Assembly: GCA_009668925.1 (NCBI GenBank) | Contig: SBEK01000127.1 | Span: 1-12,327 of the forward strand | DNA: 12,327 bases | Origin: Deltaproteobacteria bacterium | GTDB lineage: Bacteria > Desulfobacterota > Syntrophia > Syntrophales > Smithellaceae | Reading direction: 5' to 3' | In this document: positions 6,509 to 12,327 of the stretch, one piece after another | Layout: every line of letters starts with the position of its first letter | How positions within the stretch are numbered: position 1 is the first letter of the stretch | Notes under the pieces: generated by a model | Database searches by the model: none | Told to the model about the DNA's origin: nothing | Seen by the model: only the letters and a program-made list of their open reading frames with translations | Translations under genes and position numbers: made by a program

Positions 6509-7627
6509 ATGAAAAAAATCGCTGCGCTGTTTGTCGTCTGCGCAATGCTTGCGGCGCCGGGCATTCCCGTCGCCAGGGCCGATGAGTCGATCAGGATCGG
6601 GGCCGCCCTGGCCCTGTCCGGAAGCCTTGCCGTTTACGGGGAGGGCCTCAAGAAGTGCATCGATCTGGCCGTCTTGGAGATCAACGACCGGGGCGGCATC
6701 AAGGGCCAGAAGATTGAGATCGTCTACGAAGACAACAAAAGCACCCCCGAGGATTCCGTCCGGGCCGTCCGGAAGCTTATCACGGTGGACAAGGTCCCCG
6801 TGATCTTCGGGCCTGCCGGCAGCGGGAGTTTCATGGCGGCGGCTCCTGTCGCCCAGGAGAACAAAGTTGTGCTGCTTTCGGCGCAGGGCGCCGCAGTCGG
6901 TCTGACCGGGGCGGGGGATTACATTTTTCGCGTGTTTCCCTCGGATACCCTGCAGGGACCCCGGCTGGCGAAGCTCACCTTCGGGATGGGCTTCAAGAAG
7001 GTTCCCGTCATGTATGTCAACAATGAGTGGGGTCGGGGCCTCAAGGATGCCTTTGTGAACGCGTACAAGAAGATGGGCGGGACGGTGACGGACAGCATTG
7101 CCTGCGATGAAAAGAAGGCGGACTACCACGCGGAACTTCTCCGCGCCGGCAAGGGCAGCCCCCCGGCCATCGTCAATCTGACCTATATCACCGAAGGCGC
7201 CGTGCAGTTTAAGCAGGCGCAGGCGTCATGCATCAAGACGCAGTGGCTCTGCGGCTCCGCCGCCCGGGCGCCCCAGATGGTGGAGCTGGCCGGAGCGGCC
7301 GCGGAAGGAGTTATGGGCACTTACCCCGCGGTCCTCCGGAACACAAAGCCCTACCGGGCGTTTGCGGAAGCCTACAAGAAGAAGTACGGCGCCGACAAGA
7401 TTCCGATTTTCGGCGAGTATAACTACGACATGGTCTATCTCACGGTCAGGGCGATCGAAAAGGGCGGCTATACGGCCGGCGGGATCCGCCGGGCTCTGCC
7501 CGGCGCGGCCCTGGGGTACAGGGGCGTAACCGGAGACAAAACGTTCGACGCGGAGAGAGGCCCGAAATTCGCCGAATACGGCATCTGGATCGTCAAAAAC
7601 GGCAGGATCGAGGATTATAAAGAATAG
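6509..7627 (+). CDS. Periplasmic ABC substrate-binding protein, LivJ/LivK family
   Basis: 372-aa exported receptor of the branched-chain amino acid type ABC family. The signal peptide covers about 1-24 (cut at ARA|DE). The mature protein opens with the classic IRIGAALALSGSLAVYGEGL (28-47), then the helix DLAVLEINDRGGIKG, the strand IEIVYEDNKSTPE, and VPVIFGPAGSGSFMAAAPVA, in which the ligand-contacting G-x-G-S segment is recognisable. NEWGRGLKDAFVNAYKKMG and EYNYDMVYLTVRAI are further family landmarks. Length is normal. The start is ATG 6509, with GGAGG at 6496-6500. It is a distant relative, not a duplicate, of the preceding binding protein, and the DNA is visibly GC-richer than that gene (for example 45 of 60 bases G+C at 7261-7320). 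This suggests a separate origin. No ABC permease or ATPase genes lie nearby. The ligand is unknown: amino acids, aromatic acids and short acids are all known for the family. Confidence 0.92.
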   Translation: MKKIAALFVVCAMLAAPGIPVARADESIRIGAALALSGSLAVYGEGLKKCIDLAVLEINDRGGIKGQKIEIVYEDNKSTPEDSVRAVRKLITVDKVPVIFGPAGSGSFMAAAPVAQENKVVLLSAQGAAVGLTGAGDYIFRVFPSDTLQGPRLAKLTFGMGFKKVPVMYVNNEWGRGLKDAFVNAYKKMGGTVTDSIACDEKKADYHAELLRAGKGSPPAIVNLTYITEGAVQFKQAQASCIKTQWLCGSAARAPQMVELAGAAAEGVMGTYPAVLRNTKPYRAFAEAYKKKYGADKIPIFGEYNYDMVYLTVRAIEKGGYTAGGIRRALPGAALGYRGVTGDKTFDAERGPKFAEYGIWIVKNGRIEDYKE

Positions 7628-7729
7628 ACGGACAGCAGGAGGGGCGGATCGCCCACGCGGCGAAGCCTTTCCCCGTCATCCGGTGCGGCTGTTTGTCTCA
7701 GCCTATGGCTGCGACATCGGGGCGCCTTT

Positions 7730-7740
7730 TGGTCGGACCA
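7730..7740. promoter_or_regulatory. Palindrome matching the FadR/GntR operator pattern, upstream of acyl-CoA ligase
   Basis: TGGTC-G-GACCA is a perfect dyad and fits the TNGTNNNACNA pattern of GntR regulators of the FadR subfamily; E. coli FadR sites contain similar TGGT..GACC cores. It lies 112 nt before the start codon of the acyl-CoA ligase, a classic FadR target gene. A weak -35/-10 pair (TTGGTC 7729-7734, TATCGG 7752-7757, 17-base spacer) would overlap it. No GntR gene is in the window, so the regulator is unidentified. The 225-base gap also holds two smaller dyads, at 7642-7654 and 7699-7711. Confidence 0.4.
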
Positions 7741-7852
7741 TTCTCCCGGGATATCGGAATTGCTCATTGCCGCATTATGTGTTAACAGGTCTTCCGCTTG
7801 AAAAGAATGTTTGCCAATGCAAACTAAAAATATCAAGGAGGAGAATTGTAAC

Positions 7853-9517
7853 ATGGAAGCAAGACCCTGGCACAAGTATTACGATCCCGGAGTACCCCCG
7901 TTTTTTAACGCACCGCGCATTACGGCCCAGGAAATACTGGGCGCATCCGCCGCTTATCAGCCCGACAAAGTCGCGCTGGACATGTACGGATCCACGATCA
8001 CCTTTCATGAACTGCGGCAGATGTCTTTGCGCATGGCCAACGCCCTGGTCCAACTGGGCATCAGGAAGGGCGACCGGGTGGGTCTGGCGCTGCCGAACTG
8101 TTCTCAGTTTGTCGTGGCCTATCTGTCCATCCTGACGGCGGGCGCCATCGTCGTCCACCTCAATCCCATGTATACGCCGGGCGAGCTCAAATTCATGATG
8201 GAAAACACCGGCGTCAGCGCCCTGGTGACCTTTGACGGCGCTCTCCCGACGTTTAGGCCGCTGGCGAAAGCCCTGGGAATCAAAAATGTCATCGTCACGA
8301 AAGTTTCCGACTTTTTGAAGGGCCAGCCCGCAAGCTCCGCCCAAAGCCTGGATTTGGAAGACGGATGGCAGCATTTCTCGGAGCTGCTGGAGTCATCGAC
8401 GGACACGCGCATCCCGCGCATCAACATCACATCGGATGATCCGGCGCTGATCCAGTTTACCGGCGGCACCACGGGCCTGCCCAAGGGAGCGGTTCTTACC
8501 CATTATAATATTGTGTCCTCCGTCCACATGGGCTCTTTCTGGTGCCCCAGTTTAGCATCCTACAGCACTATCCAGGAACGCTCCGTTCTCAGCCTGATTC
8601 CCTACTTCCATATCTACGGCAATATTTCCGCCATGAACTGGGGACTGTTCAACTGCGGCACCCAGATCATTCTGCCCCGATTCGATCTGGAAGAAGTGGT
8701 CGCGACGATCGCCAAATACCCCAAAATCACATATTTCCCGGCGGTGCCGACGATGATCACGGCACTGCTCAGCCATCCGAAAGTCAAGGAAATGAATTTA
8801 GGCAAACGGTTTTCCTTTATCGGATCCGGCGGCGCGCCGATGCCCGAGGAGCTGATCTGGCAGCTGCGCGACCTCGGCGTATTCTTCTTTGAAGGATACG
8901 GCATGAGCGAATCCACGTCCGTCGGCGCCTGCAACCCGGTGACGGGTCTGAACAAAACGGGTTCGATCGGCCTTCCGTATCTGAACATGGACGTTCGCCT
9001 GGTGGACATCGAAACCGGCGTGGACGATGTGAAGCAAGGCCAGCCCGGAGAAATCCTCATGAAGGGCCCGACCATCATGAAGGGCTACTGGAACAATCCC
9101 GAGGAAACCGCCAATCAACTCAAGGACGGCTGGCTCTATACGGGAGACATTGCGATCGCCGACGAAGACGGATTCCTTTTCATTGTCGACCGCAAGAAAG
9201 ATATGATCATCGCCGGTGGATTCAACATCTATCCCCGCGAGGTGGATGAGGTGCTCTACCAGCATCCCAAAGTAAAAGAAGCGGTCACCGTGGGCATCCC
9301 CGATCCTTACCGGGGAGAGACCATCAAGGTTTATGTCACGCTGAAGCAGGATCAGACCTGCACGGACAAGGAAATCATCAATTTCTGCAAAGAGAAACTG
9401 GCGCCGTACAAAGTGCCCCGGCTGGTTGAATTCCGGCCGGAGATTCCCAAGTCGGCTGTCGGGAAAATTCTCCGGAAGATCCTGCGGGATGAAGAAATAG
9501 CCAAACAGAAGAAATAG
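7853..9517 (+). CDS. Long-chain-fatty-acid--CoA ligase-type AMP-forming acyl-CoA synthetase
   Basis: 554-aa ANL-superfamily enzyme that adenylates a carboxylic acid with ATP and transfers the acyl group to CoA, giving acyl-CoA, AMP and PPi in the cytoplasm or at the inner membrane. Motifs in order: P-loop QFTGGTTGLPKG (201-212), YFHIYG (251-256), GSGGAPM (324-330), GYGMSES (348-354), WLYTGD (427-432), hinge region DRKKDMIIAGGFNIYP (446-461), and PKSAVGKILRK (532-542) with catalytic Lys538. Length and motifs match the FadD-like group. Medium-chain, aromatic or pimeloyl-type substrates are also possible, so I give no symbol. ATG 7853 is chosen because AAGGAGGAG lies at 7835-7843; an in-frame TTG at 7811 is upstream of that site. 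It follows the binding-protein genes and precedes an HD-domain gene by 150 nt. Together with the dehydrogenase at 113 it fits entry of an acid into beta-oxidation. Confidence 0.93.
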   Translation: MEARPWHKYYDPGVPPFFNAPRITAQEILGASAAYQPDKVALDMYGSTITFHELRQMSLRMANALVQLGIRKGDRVGLALPNCSQFVVAYLSILTAGAIVVHLNPMYTPGELKFMMENTGVSALVTFDGALPTFRPLAKALGIKNVIVTKVSDFLKGQPASSAQSLDLEDGWQHFSELLESSTDTRIPRINITSDDPALIQFTGGTTGLPKGAVLTHYNIVSSVHMGSFWCPSLASYSTIQERSVLSLIPYFHIYGNISAMNWGLFNCGTQIILPRFDLEEVVATIAKYPKITYFPAVPTMITALLSHPKVKEMNLGKRFSFIGSGGAPMPEELIWQLRDLGVFFFEGYGMSESTSVGACNPVTGLNKTGSIGLPYLNMDVRLVDIETGVDDVKQGQPGEILMKGPTIMKGYWNNPEETANQLKDGWLYTGDIAIADEDGFLFIVDRKKDMIIAGGFNIYPREVDEVLYQHPKVKEAVTVGIPDPYRGETIKVYVTLKQDQTCTDKEIINFCKEKLAPYKVPRLVEFRPEIPKSAVGKILRKILRDEEIAKQKK

Positions 9518-9542
9518 GAATCATTCGCCCTGACTGTCGTGG

Positions 9543-9577
9543 CCGGCTCCGGTCGTTTTAAATGCGATCGGAACCGG
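9543..9577 (+). terminator. Long hairpin after the acyl-CoA ligase gene, no U-tract
   Basis: A 13-bp arm (9543-9555) pairs with 9565-9577 with one C-A mismatch and one G-U pair, around the AT-rich loop TTTTAAATG. It begins 26 nt past the ligase stop. No T-run follows, so it may attenuate, protect the 3' end or act with Rho. The remainder of the gap to 9668 shows no clear promoter. Confidence 0.4.
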
Positions 9578-9667
9578 TTACGGCGTCGCGGATGCCAATG
9601 ATTTCCCGCCCGTGTTTCGTGAATTCAGCCGCAAACGGAATTAACCAGGAACCGGACAGAACAGTTT

Positions 9668-10240
9668 ATGCAGCATTATCCAGACCGAATTCCCAGCCGC
9701 GCCGAATGTGAAGAACTCATGGCTCGATATGCCATGCTGCCCAATATCGTTTTGCATTCCTTTCAGGTGATGCGCGTTGCCCTGGCCCTGACCGACAATC
9801 TTGTGGACGGTGTTTCCATCAACCGGGATGCGGTCATTGCCGGAGCGCTGCTTCACGATATCACCAAGACCCGGTCACTTCACACCAAGGAAAAGCACGC
9901 GGCTTCGGGCGGTGATCTCTTGCGCGAACTGGGGTTTGGGCTGATCGCCCGGATCGTCGAGCAGCATGTCGTGATTACGGACGTGAATCTTGCGGGGCCG
10001 CCCGAGGAAAAGGAAATCGTTTACTACGCCGACAAGCGGGTGATGCACGATAGAATCGTGACGCTGGAAGAAAGGGTTCAGGATTTATTAATCCGGTATG
10101 GAAAAACGGAAGCGATACACAACCAGATTCTTCAAAACCTGCAGCAGGTCATTCCGGTTGAACGCAAGCTAAATAGCTTCATGAAAACAGACATCCACGA
10201 TACGATCCAGGAAATCAGCGGATCATCTCCACGGGAGTAA
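9668..10240 (+). CDS. HD-domain (HDIG-type) metal-dependent phosphohydrolase
   Basis: 190-aa soluble protein whose first two thirds form an HD domain. Candidate metal ligands are H30, the H63-D64 pair in AGALLHDITKTRS, H77 in KEKHAASGG, H100 in VEQHVV and D122 in YYADKRV. The spacing resembles small HDIG-family hydrolases that act on nucleotides or other phosphate esters. The C-terminal 60 residues look helical (LEERVQDLLIRYG). The substrate is unknown, and I see no output or sensor domain. ATG 9668 is the first possible start after an in-frame stop at 9620. It has only a poorly spaced AGGA (9647-9650), so expression may be low, translationally coupled, or start at the later Met19. It follows the acyl-CoA ligase by 150 nt in the same direction, and its stop lies 56 nt from the end of the convergent regulator gene. 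Confidence 0.85.
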   Translation: MQHYPDRIPSRAECEELMARYAMLPNIVLHSFQVMRVALALTDNLVDGVSINRDAVIAGALLHDITKTRSLHTKEKHAASGGDLLRELGFGLIARIVEQHVVITDVNLAGPPEEKEIVYYADKRVMHDRIVTLEERVQDLLIRYGKTEAIHNQILQNLQQVIPVERKLNSFMKTDIHDTIQEISGSSPRE

Positions 10241-10296
10241 AAAAGTAACAGCGTCCTCTCGCGCTGACCAACCACCTTGCTTTCTTCAAACCGTTT

Positions 10297-12312
10297 TCAA
10301 ATCTTGAACTTTTCCATCTTCCGGTAGAGGGTCATGCGGGATATTTTCATTTGCTTGGCAATCTGGCTCTTGGAGACGCCCAGTCGCAGAAGATTGCGTA
10401 TTGCCGATTCCTCCGGAAAAGAACCTTCTTTGATGTTGCCGGCGAGCCTGGAGCCTTCGGTAATTTCAGCGGGGATCAGGTCGGCCGTCAGTTCATTTGT
10501 CCTGACGATATTCATCATCCTTTCGATGACATTTTGGAGTTCACGGACGTTGCCCGGCCAGGAATAGCACGAAAAAACGCTGCGCAGCGCCGGATCGATC
10601 CGGACAATTTTCTTGTCGAGAATCTTCTCATATTTATTCACGAAGCAATCGGTCAGGATGCGGATGTCTTCCGGCCGATCGCTGAGCGGAATCAAATGGA
10701 TGGTGAAGACGTTCAAACGGTAATAGAGATCTTCTCGGAAATTACCTCTGCGCACCTGCTCACGCAAATCTGCATTTGTGGCGGCGATGATCCGGACATC
10801 GACCGGACGAATCCGTTTATCGCCGATCCGGACAACGCACTTTTCTTCAATGACCCGCAGCAGGGCCGCTTGAAGTTCCAGCGGCGTTTCAGAAATTTCA
10901 TCAAGAAAAATGGTCCCGCCGTCAGCCAGTTCGAATTTACCCTGGTTTCCTCCCCGGCGGGATCCGGTAAAAGCACCTTCTTCGTAACCAAACAATTCAC
11001 TCGTGATCAAATCGATGGGAATCGCCGCACAGTTGATGGCCACGTATGGGCCGTTTTTCCTGCTGCTGGCATTATGAATAGCCTGCGCGAATATGTCTTT
11101 TCCTGTTCCGCTCTTCCCTAAGAGCAGGACATTGGAAGAACTTGCCGAGGCGATCCGGGCCTGCTCCACCGTCTTCAGAAAAGCGGGGTTCTGGCCATGG
11201 ATATCATCAAAATTGAAGTTGGCCTGGGCGCCGATCATTTTTGTGATCAGCGTGTTGACCTTTTTGATTTCCGTCAGCACAAGAATCTTTCCGATGATCT
11301 CCCCCTGCGGGGACAGGATATGCTTCGTGGTCAGCGTGAAATCGTTGCTCCTTTTTCTGGAGAATATGCGGACCTCCACATCACTCACGGCGCCGTCATT
11401 TTCGATGAGACTCAGAAACCGCTGATTGCCGGGGCCGAAGACCAGTCTCACGGGCTCGCCCTCTCTTCGTCCGGCGTCCAGAAGAAACATCTTTTCGGCC
11501 TTTTCATTGACGAGCGAGATGCAGCCTTCACGGTCGACGGCAATAATGGCTTCCGGGATCGAGGAGATCACCGCCTTCTGAAAGCTGCTCGCGATCTGTT
11601 CTTTCTGCATGGCCTTCTCCGCTTGGATCACGTTCTCGATCGCTTTGGCCGCTGCAACGGTCGTACCGAGGATGTAGGGGTTGGCTCCGTAATAGAGTCC
11701 ATGAACGATGATCCCGCCCAGTAAATCTCCGCCCGGTCCAAAGACCGGCGCGCCGCAGCCGATGTCCCGATGGTGAAATCTGAGATAATGCTGGGCGCCG
11801 AAGACGCTGACCGGCCGGCGCAGAGTGAGGACCGTACCGACCGCGCCGGTCCCGCTCGTCGCTTCATCCCACAGAGCGCCCACGACCCACCGCACCTTGT
11901 CCATGGCTTCCCTGAATTTATCTTCGATAAAGATATCCAGCAAGAAACCGCGCTTATCGTAAATGGAAACCGCAGGAGGGGTCGGGGTCCTCACGACCTC
12001 GAAAAGATTGCCGACGATCAACCGGCTCACGTTGATGAAGTGCTTGTTTTCCTCCAGAAGTCCTTCGAGTTCGTCGCCGGATAAGACTCTGTGCAGCGGT
12101 TTTGCGAATGGGTCCAGTCCCATTTCGCGGCAGCGTATCCAGGAATCTACGACCACCCGGGGCACGATGGACGGATCAACGGATGCATCTCCGGCCATGA
12201 ATTTTCTCCATTCCAGAAGAGTCCGGTCATAGATCTTCTCGTAATATTCGTTACCGGGCCGCGTGGCGCCCGGATACTGCTGGGGATCCGGTATTTCAAC
12301 TTCTTTTGTCAC
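10297..12312 (-). CDS. Sigma-54-dependent transcriptional activator (GAF-PAS-AAA+-Fis HTH, AcoR/DhaR-like)
   Basis: 671-aa enhancer-binding protein that would remodel RNA polymerase-sigma-54 after sensing a signal. An N-terminal AcoR-like region begins with RVVVDSWIRCREMGLDP (52-68), followed by a GAF-like domain (about 90-205) with ATSGTGAVGT (151-160) and RRPVSVFGAQHY. A PAS-like domain spans about 241-350 (PEAIIAVDREGCISLVNEKA). The AAA+ domain spans about 368-605: Walker A LGKSGTGKD (398-406), sigma-54 contact loop GAFTGS (446-451), Walker B GGTIFLDEI (465-473), arginine-finger segment FREDLYYRLNVF (525-536) and SWPGNVREL (584-592). A Fis-type HTH lies at about 646-671 (VSKSQIAKQMKISRMTLYRK). 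The contact loop ends in Ser instead of the consensus Ala of GAFTGA. GTG 12312 has AAGGAGG at 12320-12326, 7 nt away. The signal and targets are unknown; such GAF-type activators often respond to small metabolites and control nearby catabolic operons. Its promoter lies outside the window. Confidence 0.95.
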   Translation of the reverse strand: MTKEVEIPDPQQYPGATRPGNEYYEKIYDRTLLEWRKFMAGDASVDPSIVPRVVVDSWIRCREMGLDPFAKPLHRVLSGDELEGLLEENKHFINVSRLIVGNLFEVVRTPTPPAVSIYDKRGFLLDIFIEDKFREAMDKVRWVVGALWDEATSGTGAVGTVLTLRRPVSVFGAQHYLRFHHRDIGCGAPVFGPGGDLLGGIIVHGLYYGANPYILGTTVAAAKAIENVIQAEKAMQKEQIASSFQKAVISSIPEAIIAVDREGCISLVNEKAEKMFLLDAGRREGEPVRLVFGPGNQRFLSLIENDGAVSDVEVRIFSRKRSNDFTLTTKHILSPQGEIIGKILVLTEIKKVNTLITKMIGAQANFNFDDIHGQNPAFLKTVEQARIASASSSNVLLLGKSGTGKDIFAQAIHNASSRKNGPYVAINCAAIPIDLITSELFGYEEGAFTGSRRGGNQGKFELADGGTIFLDEISETPLELQAALLRVIEEKCVVRIGDKRIRPVDVRIIAATNADLREQVRRGNFREDLYYRLNVFTIHLIPLSDRPEDIRILTDCFVNKYEKILDKKIVRIDPALRSVFSCYSWPGNVRELQNVIERMMNIVRTNELTADLIPAEITEGSRLAGNIKEGSFPEESAIRNLLRLGVSKSQIAKQMKISRMTLYRKMEKFKI

Positions 12313-12327
12313 TTAATGGCCTCCTTG

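Noticed and set aside
10249..10266. Small hairpin CAGCG/CGCTG between the convergent HD and regulator genes
   Set aside because: The stem is only 5 bp with an 8-nt loop and no T-run on either strand, so I do not call it a bidirectional terminator.

Overview
The window looks like chromosomal DNA from a Gram-negative bacterium with an anaerobic, acyl-CoA-centred metabolism. A syntrophic or sulfate-reducing Desulfobacterota (Syntrophales-like) lineage is my best guess. This is inferred from the gene mix (acyl-CoA dehydrogenase, acyl-CoA ligase, LivJ-type binding proteins, a GAF-PAS sigma-54 activator and a chemoreceptor), the moderate GC content and the strong AGGAGG ribosome binding sites. No rRNA or other taxonomic marker is present, so the assignment is tentative.

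Layout from left to right. (1) 113-1642 (+): an acyl-CoA dehydrogenase with an unusual C-terminal winged-helix-like extension. (2) 1643-2128: a gene-poor stretch rich in small hairpins, ending in a strong terminator that serves the minus-strand genes. (3) 2129-4452 (-): a chemosensory unit, read right to left. It consists of a small ORF apparently broken by two compensating frameshifts, a secreted single-Cache protein, and a methyl-accepting chemotaxis protein. (4) 4453-5049: non-coding, but with a near-consensus sigma-70 promoter facing right at 4856-4884. (5) 5050-7627 (+): two different periplasmic ligand-binding proteins of the LivJ type, separated by a rho-independent terminator. No permease or ATPase genes are present. 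(6) 7853-10240 (+): an AMP-forming fatty acyl-CoA ligase, preceded by a palindrome matching the FadR/GntR operator pattern, then a small HD-domain hydrolase. (7) 10297-12312 (-): an AcoR/DhaR-like sigma-54 enhancer-binding protein, convergent with the HD gene.

A plausible joint reading is scavenging and activation of a carboxylic or fatty acid. The binding proteins would capture the substrate, the ligase would make the CoA thioester and the dehydrogenase would carry out the first oxidation. The chemoreceptor unit would sense, and the sigma-54 activator would regulate. The individual families are well supported. The idea that they act as one pathway is inference, because the genes lie in at least four transcription units and key partners (ETF, ABC permease and ATPase, thiolase and others) are not in the window.

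I do not see a clearly new multi-gene system. The best leads are the dehydrogenase with a winged-helix tail, the frameshifted small gene hidden upstream of the Cache/MCP pair, the FadR-type palindrome in front of the acyl-CoA ligase, and the hairpin-rich element at about 1700-1960.
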